NCBI RefSeq assembly: GCF_000802225.1
Contig: NZ_JTDI01000011.1
Coordinates: 1 to 64,000 of the forward strand
Reading direction: 5' to 3'
Source of the DNA: Novosphingobium malaysiense
GTDB taxonomy: Bacteria; Pseudomonadota; Alphaproteobacteria; Sphingomonadales; Sphingomonadaceae
Length of the DNA: 64,000 nt
Shown here: piece by piece, positions 24,298 through 31,849 of the stretch
Layout: each line of letters opens with the position of its first letter
Position numbering within the stretch: the stretch's first letter is position 1
The notes under the pieces: generated by a model
Told to the model about the DNA's origin: nothing
The model's input: the letters and a program-made list of their open reading frames with translations, nothing else
Database searches by the model: none
Made by a program: the position numbers and the translations under genes

Positions 24298-26222
24298 GAC
24301 CCTGGCGATGCCTTGCCGCGAGCACGATCGTGCTGCTGCCTGCCGCCCTCCAGGACCAGAGCGTGGAAGAGCGCGCCCGAACCGCGGCCAGCGCCTCGCG
24401 GGCGAAGACCGGGACCAGCGATGTGCTTCTCGATACCTACGTGACGCCCGCCATGAGCGGAGAGGCCGTGACGACGATCGATGGGAGCAAGAGCTTCACG
24501 CCGGCCATCGCCTGCCAGAAGAGTGCGAAGCTGCTCGAAGTGCTGATCCAGCCTGCCGCCACCGGCGACATCGGCCTCGTTCGCATCTCGCGCGACACGG
24601 ACATGGACGGCACGTTCGATTCAAGCTCGAACTTGCCCGTCCCGGTCTCGGGCATCTGCGCCAATGGCCTCCTCTCCTGCGATCCGGGCACCTGGTCCCA
24701 TTGCCGCGCCTTCCGCTGGGACGTCGATGCGGCAAAGGATCTGAAGCTCACCGAGGTCCAGATGCCCGAACTTGCCGGATGCTATTGCGTCAATGCCAGC
24801 TGCGGCAGCAATCTCGTCTTCGGCAACCTGGCGACGGTCCTCAAGGACCTTGGCGGCGGAATGGTCGGCGCGCTCACCACCGCGTTCCCCGCGATCGGCG
24901 TCGCCGAGGCGCGGATCAACGGTCCCGTGATCGACTATGTCGGCGCGCTGACCACCAGTTGTACCGGCGGCGATACGGCCGCGGAGACCGCCTACCGCAA
25001 GAATCCCACCGCGATCGGCGGCGATGCCTTTGCGCTCAGCTCCTCGAACTCGGTGTTCCAGGCCCTGCAAGGCTCGGCGGCCGGCTCCGGCAAGGCCGAA
25101 GTGACCCGCTCATGCACGATCGAGCGGGAGATCACGGTCCGCTCCTGGAGCTTCGACGATGTGCTGGGTGTGTCGGGCGCGGTGCAGTCGGTCACGAGTT
25201 GCGGCACCGATTGCCGGCGCTACCGTATCGGTGGCGACGGGAACTGCAGCGATGTGCCGCCGCTTTTCAGCGCGACTATCGATACCCATGCGCCCGACCG
25301 CATCGTCTCGGCCCGCGTCGTCGGCCTTGGCGCCGACGACTGGGTCCAGGGCCGCGTCAACGGCCAAATCATTGGCTCGGCCGGCAAACGCCCCTGGCTC
25401 ACCGATGGCCTGCCGACAGGCGATTGCCGCCAGGGCGGCAGCGATCCTTATGTCCCGCTCGATATCGATATTGCCCCCGCCCTCAAGGCCGGTTCGACCA
25501 CTGTTGCCGCAAGGGTGCGCGGCGGCGGCGATGGCCGCCAGGGCTACATCGACATCGAGATCACCGCGAAAACGGGATGCGATGTGAGCGAGCGGCTGAT
25601 TGACTTGTGCGCCGCCAATGCCGCCGACGATACATGCCGTCTCTACAATGAGTCGGACGATGGGGTGGCTACGGTCGTGAACGGGGTCGGCACCGGCCTT
25701 CGCCCCCTTGCCGGGACCCGCCTGTTCGGGACCGGCGCCTGCACCTTCCAGTTCGCCCGCGACTTCTTCAGCCGCGAGCGGCAATACCGCTGCATCGTCG
25801 ATAGCGCAGCCCTACCCGAACCCGACCTCAGCCGCGGCGCTTACGTCATCGACCACTCGACCAAGACCCTGCTCGCCGATCGCCAAACCGCCTCCGATGG
25901 CACGGCCACGACCTCGACGCGGCCCTTCAGCCTGCCGGACCGGGGCTCGGTGCCGACGTGCGAAGCGATCTGCAAGACGCGCGCGCCACGCGCCAACACC
26001 GACGCGGCGCCAGCCGGTGTCGTTGGCGCCAGGCAGAACGATCCCGCCGGCTACGACACCTTCTACCACGTCTGCGACAGCGCCAACGCCTGCCCCCCAG
26101 GCCCCGGTGAAGAGATTGTAAGCGCCTGCGGTTGCCTTGATGATTTTCCCGAGGCCGTGGTCATGATGCAGACCGTCCGGCTCGCGGGCGCGGACATGGT
26201 CTGCACGAGCGCTGCGCGATGA
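24294..26222 (+). CDS. TraN-like mating-pair protein, N-terminal/central part
   Basis: A 642-aa exported Cys-rich protein. The ATG at 24294 follows GGAGGGAG at good spacing. The N-terminus is hydrophobic (CLAASTIVLLPAAL). The body resembles the front part of F-type TraN: AIACQKSAKLLEVLIQPAAT, CDPGTWSHCRAFRWD, then LAGCYCVNASCGSNLVFGNL, and many paired Cys later (CRLYNESDD, CTFQFARDFFSRERQYRC, CGCLDDFP). It lacks the conserved TraN C-terminal domain, which is encoded by the next gene. The 4-base overlap suggests the two halves are made together. Confidence 0.72.
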   Translation: MRPWRCLAASTIVLLPAALQDQSVEERARTAASASRAKTGTSDVLLDTYVTPAMSGEAVTTIDGSKSFTPAIACQKSAKLLEVLIQPAATGDIGLVRISRDTDMDGTFDSSSNLPVPVSGICANGLLSCDPGTWSHCRAFRWDVDAAKDLKLTEVQMPELAGCYCVNASCGSNLVFGNLATVLKDLGGGMVGALTTAFPAIGVAEARINGPVIDYVGALTTSCTGGDTAAETAYRKNPTAIGGDAFALSSSNSVFQALQGSAAGSGKAEVTRSCTIEREITVRSWSFDDVLGVSGAVQSVTSCGTDCRRYRIGGDGNCSDVPPLFSATIDTHAPDRIVSARVVGLGADDWVQGRVNGQIIGSAGKRPWLTDGLPTGDCRQGGSDPYVPLDIDIAPALKAGSTTVAARVRGGGDGRQGYIDIEITAKTGCDVSERLIDLCAANAADDTCRLYNESDDGVATVVNGVGTGLRPLAGTRLFGTGACTFQFARDFFSRERQYRCIVDSAALPEPDLSRGAYVIDHSTKTLLADRQTASDGTATTSTRPFSLPDRGSVPTCEAICKTRAPRANTDAAPAGVVGARQNDPAGYDTFYHVCDSANACPPGPGEEIVSACGCLDDFPEAVVMMQTVRLAGADMVCTSAAR

Positions 26223-27295
26223 GAACCTCCCGCCTTCTCCTTGCGCTCATGGCTGGCGCAAGCTTTGCCGTTACGGCGCCTGCCCATGCCGATGCGCTCT
26301 GCGCCGCCGATCTCGACGGCAACGGCGATGCCGCCGCGCCCGGCGAAACCGCCAGCTGCCTTGCGACCACCAGCGAAACCTGGCTCTGCCCGATCGAAGC
26401 GGTGAACTGTGTAGCGGGCACCGATGGCTCCTACGTCTGCCCGCTCGGGGACCAGTTCGCTTGCGAAACCCCTGCCTCAAGCGGCACTCCCGCCTGTTCG
26501 CCCCACGCCTGCCTTGACACCGATGCAACGCCGATCGCCGAGGAACCGGCCATGAACGATCCGGGCGTTCCGGCCGATGGGGAGCTCGATACGGAGGGAA
26601 ACTGTACCGCTAGAATCGAGATCTTTTCCGGCCGCGCCATGCGCTGCCGCCCACCGGGACTTTCCGACACCTTCCAGAACTGCTGCAAGGACAAGGGCAA
26701 GATCGTGAAGGACGGCATGGGCTCGTCCGTCGCCTCGATCGGCACCAAGATCGCCGTCGCCAAGGGCGTCTTCACCGGGATGAAGGCCGCCTACACCGCC
26801 TTCCAGGCCGGGGCCACGGCCAGCGAAGCGGCGAGTGCAGGGGCGAACGCGCTTATCGTCGGGATCGATCCGACCTCGATCGCGATCAGCCTGGCCCTCA
26901 ATTTCATGATCGAGGTCTTGCTCGCCGGCTGCGACCAGGAAGACATGGAAACCGGCATGTTGCGCGGCTCGGACATGTGCCACGAAGTCGGGACCTATTG
27001 CTCCTCCAGGATCCTGGGCATTTGCGTCCAGAAGGCGAAGGGCCACTGCTGTTTCAATACCAGGCTCGGGCGCATCATCCAGGAACAGGGCCGCCCCCAG
27101 CTTATCGCATTCAGCGAAATTGGCTGGGGCACGCCGAAAAACCCCTACTGCCGGGGCTTCACCCCAGAAGAGTTCCAGGCCCTCGATTTCTCGAAGATGG
27201 ACCTCTCCGAATACTACTCGGACATCGAAGCCCGCACCCAGAGCCAAATTCAAATCGATATGGAGGAAAGGATCAATGCCTACTTCCAGCCCTGA
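26219..27295 (+). CDS. traN: TraN, conserved C-terminal domain as a separate gene
   Basis: A 358-aa protein with its own signal peptide (LLLALMAGASFAVTAPAHAD). The second half carries the hallmark TraN C-terminal module: CRPPGLSDTFQNCCKDKG, a hydrophobic central helix (PTSIAISLALNFMIEVLLAG), CHEVGTYCSSRILGICVQKA, then HCCFNTRLGRIIQEQGRPQL and CRGFTPEEFQALDFSKMDLS. F TraN is a single 602-aa outer-membrane adhesin; here the module stands alone behind a 642-aa partner. It probably mediates mating-pair stabilisation together with that partner. Confidence 0.88.
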   Translation: MRTSRLLLALMAGASFAVTAPAHADALCAADLDGNGDAAAPGETASCLATTSETWLCPIEAVNCVAGTDGSYVCPLGDQFACETPASSGTPACSPHACLDTDATPIAEEPAMNDPGVPADGELDTEGNCTARIEIFSGRAMRCRPPGLSDTFQNCCKDKGKIVKDGMGSSVASIGTKIAVAKGVFTGMKAAYTAFQAGATASEAASAGANALIVGIDPTSIAISLALNFMIEVLLAGCDQEDMETGMLRGSDMCHEVGTYCSSRILGICVQKAKGHCCFNTRLGRIIQEQGRPQLIAFSEIGWGTPKNPYCRGFTPEEFQALDFSKMDLSEYYSDIEARTQSQIQIDMEERINAYFQP

Positions 27296-28289
27296 GCCCA
27301 TTACGGATTTGACTGATACCGGGCTGCGAACGGGCGCGCTCTGCGCTTCCGGTGCTCACGTACTGGAAGTACGCTGCGCGCCGGTTCTCGAACACACCCA
27401 TTCTCGCTCCGGTCTGAGCCAAATCCGCAATGGGCGCACCCTCGCGTTGTTAGTCCTGTCGCTTTTCGTCCCTACCTGCCCTGCGCAGTCTCAAGAGGCT
27501 TTGGCCAATGAGGCCCCAAGCACTGGAAGTCCGGTCGCGCAGCAGGGCAGCTCAGCCATGGACCGCCTTAAGGAGTCCGTGAACCGGCAGAAGACGGACA
27601 CCGTATCGGGACCAACCGCGCTCCCGGACCTGCCCGACGAACAGAGGCGCCGGGCATTCGATGGTCTGCGGGCGCGGACACCTTCGCCGGAACTGGAGAC
27701 GCGGGCGCGTGCGGGGCTCGAGAAGGCGCGCGAGGGTGTGGCGACCGAGCGCGAGGCCATGGCCAGGCGCATGGCGCAGGCGCTCGGGCTCGATGCGCCC
27801 GGTGTGATGCCTCTGGCCCAGGCGGGGCCATCACCCGCGGCCAAAGGCTGGGTGCCGGTGCTGTTCGCTTCGTCGTCCATGCCGGTTGCTGTGTTGCGCA
27901 CTTACGCAGGCCAGCTCGAGAAAGCAGGCGGGGCCATGGCGTTTCGGGGGATGCCGGGCGGGCTGACGCATGTCGCGCCGATGGCGAAACTCTCGGCGCA
28001 AATCCTGCGCGTCGATCCGGGCTGCGAAGGACCGGCCTGCGCGATGCGCGATGTCCAGATCATCGTCGATCCGCTGGTGTTCCGCCAGCATGGCGTAACG
28101 CGGGTGCCCGCGTTGGCGATGATCCCCGGAGATCCGGCGCAGCCCTATTGCGAACGCGACGACAACACGCCGGTGAGCCCGCATGTCATCTACGGCGATG
28201 CGGCTCTTTCCGGAATGCTCGGCGAATACGCTCGCCTTGGCGGCAGACAGGAGGTGCGCGATGCTGCGGCTCGCCTGGAAAACCGCTAA
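27276..28289 (+). CDS. trbC: Pilus assembly protein TrbC, with palindromic insert near the N-terminus
   Basis: A 337-aa protein whose C-terminal half is the F-type TrbC domain (GWVPVLFASSSMPVAVLRTY, MAFRGMPGG, DVQIIVDPLVFRQHGVTRVP, ALAMIPGD). The start at 27276 is set by a strong GGAGG (27262-27266). Residues about 8-52 are encoded by a 136-bp palindromic repeat that keeps the reading frame, and the signal-like hydrophobic segment (TLALLVLSLFVPTCPAQSQ) only comes afterwards. The element thus appears inserted before the signal peptide and lengthens the N-terminus. A coiled, charged middle (ELETRARAGLEKAREGVATE) precedes the domain. Confidence 0.85.
   Translation: MPTSSPEPITDLTDTGLRTGALCASGAHVLEVRCAPVLEHTHSRSGLSQIRNGRTLALLVLSLFVPTCPAQSQEALANEAPSTGSPVAQQGSSAMDRLKESVNRQKTDTVSGPTALPDLPDEQRRRAFDGLRARTPSPELETRARAGLEKAREGVATEREAMARRMAQALGLDAPGVMPLAQAGPSPAAKGWVPVLFASSSMPVAVLRTYAGQLEKAGGAMAFRGMPGGLTHVAPMAKLSAQILRVDPGCEGPACAMRDVQIIVDPLVFRQHGVTRVPALAMIPGDPAQPYCERDDNTPVSPHVIYGDAALSGMLGEYARLGGRQEVRDAAARLENR
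27298..27433. repeat. 136-bp imperfect palindromic element inside trbC
   Basis: The left end (27298 on, CCCATTACGGATTTGACTGA) and the reverse complement of the right end (from 27433, CCCATTGCGGATTTGGCTCA) match over about 45 bases with scattered mismatches, and the centre has GTACT-GGA-AGTAC (27360-27372 area). The frame through it stays open. It resembles dispersed palindromic repeats of sphingomonad genomes that end in CCGGTCTGAGCCAAATC. That resemblance is from memory and needs a genome search. Confidence 0.7.
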
Positions 28290-28857
28290 GAGCACCTGGC
28301 CTGCATTGCGGGACCTGCCGCTGCGTGCCGCCGTGGCGCTGGGAAGCGCGGGGCTCGGCGAACCCGTGCGCCCGGCCCGGCTCTGGAAAGCCTACGCTAT
28401 CGTCCTTCCGGCAGGGTTCCTCGCCTGGTGGGCCATCCCGCAGGTCACCTGGGTCATGAGCCCCTCGATCCCCGCCATCGCGGTGCGCGCCGATCCCGGT
28501 CCCATACGCAAGGGAGACTTCGTCATGTTCACCCTCTCGCATCCGCTCGCGGGGCCGGAACCTGTCAGCGTGACCAAGGAAGCGCTGTGCCTGCCGGGCG
28601 AGAGGATCACCATGGTCGAGAGGCCCTCGATGCACCCTGGAACGCGCGATGGCTGGTACTACTGCAACGGAAAACTGCTCGGCATTTCCAAGCCTCTGGG
28701 CCGCAATGGGCAGACGCTCACCCACTGGCATCCGGAAGGCCCCGTCATTCCGGCCGGCATGGTCTATGTCGGCTCGCCCCATCCCGATGGCTTCGACAGC
28801 CGCTACTACGGACCGGTGGCGATTCTGCGCCTCACCCGGATGAGGAAAGTGCTGTGA
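28261..28857 (+). CDS. TraF-type S26 signal peptidase of the conjugation operon
   Basis: A 198-aa inner-membrane peptidase. One membrane segment (YAIVLPAGFLAWWAIPQVTW, about 45-64) is followed by the S26 serine motif SPSIP (about 67-71) and the general-base Lys in VTKEALCLPGE (Lys106). The C-terminal YVGSPHPDGFDSRYYGPV box is typical of S26C conjugative peptidases. It may mature the pilin or cyclise/trim it. The ATG at 28261 follows AGGAGGT and lies inside the end of trbC. Confidence 0.87.
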   Translation: MLRLAWKTAKSTWPALRDLPLRAAVALGSAGLGEPVRPARLWKAYAIVLPAGFLAWWAIPQVTWVMSPSIPAIAVRADPGPIRKGDFVMFTLSHPLAGPEPVSVTKEALCLPGERITMVERPSMHPGTRDGWYYCNGKLLGISKPLGRNGQTLTHWHPEGPVIPAGMVYVGSPHPDGFDSRYYGPVAILRLTRMRKVL

Positions 28858-29771
28858 GGGGCCCAGGCATCGTGTGCACTGCCGCGATGACGGCTGCCCT
28901 GGCCCTCAACAAGCCCCATCCCGCCCTCGCACAATCGGGCGCCAGTCTTCCCGAGGTCAAGCACGGCTACTGGTGGTATGCGCCACCTCCCAAAGCGGAA
29001 CCGAATAGAACGGACGAAGTCAATCCGCTCGTCAAACCCGTGATTCCGCCCATGGCAGAGCTCGCGGCATGGACACCGCCCCGCATTCGCAAGCTGATCG
29101 AGGACCAGCGCGACTATGCCGCGACCGCGCTTACGGTCGATGCCGTCGCCGATTTCTGGCGTCTTGAGGATTTCGCCCGCCGCAAGGCCCGCGCCTTCGC
29201 CGGGCTCACCCAGATTGCCATGCTGCAAAACCCGGCGCTGAACTCAAAGTCAGCCAACCCGATGGTAGGCGATGCAAGGGCCGAGCTTACCGCGCACAAG
29301 GATGACGTCCGCCAGCGCTACTTGCGCGCGCATGCCAATGAATTCGCGCTCGTCATGTTCTCGCGCACGACCTGCGGTTACTGCCGTGTGCAGTGGCCGA
29401 TCGTCCAGCGCTTCCAGGACGAAATAGGCTGGCAGGTCACGTTGATGGACCTCGACAGGCGTCCGGACCTCGGAGCGCGCTACGGGGTCGAAGTGACACC
29501 CACCACCATGATCATTCGCAGGAACAGCCACCAGCGAATGGTCATTGCCGCCGGGATCGAGGCCTATCCCAACCTTGCCCAGATGGCCTACCAGGCCGTG
29601 AAGCTGCTGACAGGCGACATCCGGCCCGAACAGTTCATGACGGGCGCGGGCGAAGAAGGCGGCTTCTTCGATGCCCTTTCCGCGGGCCCAATCGCGGCGA
29701 GCGATCCGCGAGCGCTGTCCCGGGATAGAAGGATCGGAGATGAATCCACTCCTTTTGGGCCTCGCCAATGA
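28854..29771 (+). CDS. traF: Conjugal transfer protein TraF (thioredoxin-fold, F type)
   Basis: A 305-aa periplasmic protein starting with GTG 28854 in a GTGA overlap, preceded by GAGGAAA. A signal sequence (MTAALALNKPHPALAQ) is followed by YWWYAPPPKAEP, the PPMAELAAWTPPRIRKLIED segment typical of TraF, and a thioredoxin fold with a CGYC pair (VMFSRTTCGYCRVQWPIVQR) and cis-Pro VEVTPTTMII. Many F-type TraF proteins have lost the CxxC, while this one keeps it, so it is probably redox-active. Confidence 0.9.
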   Translation: MRGPGIVCTAAMTAALALNKPHPALAQSGASLPEVKHGYWWYAPPPKAEPNRTDEVNPLVKPVIPPMAELAAWTPPRIRKLIEDQRDYAATALTVDAVADFWRLEDFARRKARAFAGLTQIAMLQNPALNSKSANPMVGDARAELTAHKDDVRQRYLRAHANEFALVMFSRTTCGYCRVQWPIVQRFQDEIGWQVTLMDLDRRPDLGARYGVEVTPTTMIIRRNSHQRMVIAAGIEAYPNLAQMAYQAVKLLTGDIRPEQFMTGAGEEGGFFDALSAGPIAASDPRALSRDRRIGDESTPFGPRQ

Positions 29772-30358
29772 AGCAAGCCATTCGCTTTCTGGTCACGGTC
29801 ATGGCCGCAACCTGCCTGGCCGCACTTGGATCTTCCGGTTGGGCCCGGCCGGCGACGCGCGAGGATGCGAGGGCAGCGGCAATTCATCCGGTCTCCAGCA
29901 CCGCCCAAATGCGGGCCTGGCTTGCGCGTGTACCGGTTACCCGCGACTTTCCTCCCGACTTTGCCGTTTCCCTGCGCGCCTTCGCGCCCGCCTTCGTCAT
30001 CGAAATGAGCACCGCGCCGGGGTGTGTGCCTTGCGCCGACCTGTGGACCCGGCTCGGCATGCTGCGCCAGCACTATGGCTGGCAGGTCCGTACGATATCG
30101 CGCGAGGACGCCCTGCTGCGCTCTGGCCGGCTTGGCCTGCCCTGGGTCGGCCATCCCGTTGCCTGGGTACGGCCGCTCGATGCCCCAAACCGCACCGTTC
30201 CGATCGCGATCGGCACCGATCATGCGCCGAACCTGGCGCGTAATGCCTGGCTTGCCGCGCGCATGCTGACCGGGGTGCGCGCTGAGGTGGGCGTACGCGC
30301 ACTGTCCAAATTCACCGGGATCGTGGGTGCAAGCCCGATATCCCGCATCCATCGCTGA
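29768..30358 (+). CDS. Thioredoxin-like CxxC protein in the trbB position
   Basis: A 196-aa exported protein (signal FLVTVMAATCLAALGSSGWA) with a thioredoxin-like active site CVPC (MSTAPGCVPCADLWTRLGML) and a probable cis-Pro near LPWVGHPVAWV. It lies between traF and traH, where F encodes the thiol isomerase TrbB, and overlaps traF by 4 bases. Sequence divergence from TrbB is large, so the name is positional. It is the third thiol-redox protein of the operon. Confidence 0.72.
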   Translation: MKQAIRFLVTVMAATCLAALGSSGWARPATREDARAAAIHPVSSTAQMRAWLARVPVTRDFPPDFAVSLRAFAPAFVIEMSTAPGCVPCADLWTRLGMLRQHYGWQVRTISREDALLRSGRLGLPWVGHPVAWVRPLDAPNRTVPIAIGTDHAPNLARNAWLAARMLTGVRAEVGVRALSKFTGIVGASPISRIHR

Positions 30359-30419
30359 AGAGACCGTTCATGGCGGGCAGGCCCCTTCCCCTATCGGCAC
30401 GAACAGAAAGACGCCCGCC

Positions 30420-31841
30420 ATGGCCAAGTGCTTCTCCCGCCTCAACCTTGCAGCAGCCTTGCTGCTCGCCTCGTGCGCGGCAAGCGCGCCAGCCCAGGCC
30501 CAGAGCTGGGCAGAGACCTGGTTCGACAACGTCACCTACACAAGCCCCGGCAGCTTCGAGGACCAGACACGCGGCTATGTGACCGCCGGTGGCATGTCGG
30601 GCCGGGTCGATGTTCATAGCGACTACCTGACCAGCCTGACCCTCCCCAAGATCAAGGCGGGCTGCGGCGGCATCGACATGTTCCTGGGCGGTATGTCCTT
30701 CCTCGACCCCGACTACCTCGTCCAGAAACTGGAAAGCATCCTCCAAGCCGCACCCGCCGTCGCCTTCCAGTACCTCCTCGAAACCCTGGACGAGAAGATG
30801 GGCAACATCATCTCCAAGATGGAAGCGGCAACCAACTTCCTGAACTCGATCCAGGTGAACGACTGCCGCCTTGCCAACCGCATGGTCCAGATCGCCAAAG
30901 GCGATGAGAACATGTCGGGCATCATCGAGGAGATGACCGGCTACAAGTCGGTGAAGGAAGGCTTTGCCAAGAGCTACCAGCAGAGCCGTGAGAAGATCGA
31001 GGCCAATGCCAACAACCCCACCGAGGACCTGAAGGACGCGCTCGCCAACTGCCCGGCCGAGGTCACCGAGATCTTCCGTACCGGATCGCTGCTGTCCCAT
31101 GCCGCGACCCGCGTCGGCGCAGGCGACTGGGCGAGCGTGATGCGTGCGCGGGTGGGCGACGTCTACATGCGCTGGGACGCAGCCGACAAGGTCCCGCTCT
31201 TCTCGGCGATCCCGGCGTGCCCGCATCAGGATACCGAAAGCGTCGAGGATTTCCTGACTGGCAAGGTCCAGCGCCGTGCACTCAACATTCCGGCGACCGC
31301 TGCCGACTGCTCGGCAGGAACCGGCAAGGGCGCTCTCGAACTGGCGCGCGAACGCATGGAAGCGATCGCTGGCAAGATCAGGTCGCGTAGCGCCCTCACG
31401 GCTGACGAGCGCCAGTTCGTCGCCAATATCCGCACCTTGCCCGTCTACCGCTTGCTCGAATGGGGTGTGCGCCAGGGTGTTCCGGACTCTGTGATCGCCG
31501 ATACCGACGAACTGGTTGCCCTCACCCTCGCCTACCAGATGCTCAATGACCTGACCCGCAGCATCGACTTTGCCGTTTCCAACGCCGAGCGCGGAGCCAA
31601 TGCAGCAGGAGTGGCCGATGCCGCCAACACCAACTTGTGCCAGACCCGCATTCTCACCAAGGGCATCGAGCAGCTTCGAGGCCTGCGCGAGGAAGTGCTG
31701 CGCCAGCGCGCGCAGATGCGCCAGAGCTACATGGCAGCGCTCGACGCCGCCAATCTCTCGGCCAATTACGCCGGGCTCATCCGCCAGCGCGACCGCGATG
31801 CGCGCGATGCCGTCGGCGCCGCTACGGCCCCTGGCCGGTGA
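30420..31841 (+). CDS. traH: Conjugal transfer protein TraH
   Basis: A 473-aa periplasmic protein. The ATG at 30420 begins a signal peptide (LAAALLLASCAASAPAQAQS). TraH features follow: VTYTSPGSFEDQTRGYVTAG, IKAGCGGIDMFLGGMSFLDP, a coiled helix region (LDEKMGNIISKMEAATNFLN) and a helical C-terminus. TraH joins TraF, TrbB and TraU in pilus extension and retraction. The ribosome-binding site is weak. traG follows at once. Confidence 0.93.
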   Translation: MAKCFSRLNLAAALLLASCAASAPAQAQSWAETWFDNVTYTSPGSFEDQTRGYVTAGGMSGRVDVHSDYLTSLTLPKIKAGCGGIDMFLGGMSFLDPDYLVQKLESILQAAPAVAFQYLLETLDEKMGNIISKMEAATNFLNSIQVNDCRLANRMVQIAKGDENMSGIIEEMTGYKSVKEGFAKSYQQSREKIEANANNPTEDLKDALANCPAEVTEIFRTGSLLSHAATRVGAGDWASVMRARVGDVYMRWDAADKVPLFSAIPACPHQDTESVEDFLTGKVQRRALNIPATAADCSAGTGKGALELARERMEAIAGKIRSRSALTADERQFVANIRTLPVYRLLEWGVRQGVPDSVIADTDELVALTLAYQMLNDLTRSIDFAVSNAERGANAAGVADAANTNLCQTRILTKGIEQLRGLREEVLRQRAQMRQSYMAALDAANLSANYAGLIRQRDRDARDAVGAATAPGR

Positions 31842-31849
31842 GCGACGCC

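Noticed and set aside
30312..31226. 300-aa minus-strand frame opposite traH
   Set aside because: Mirror of a GC-rich gene with strong codon bias; no signal, domain or ribosome-binding site. The same applies to other long opposite-strand frames across the tra operon, such as 19286-21505 and 31766-33706.
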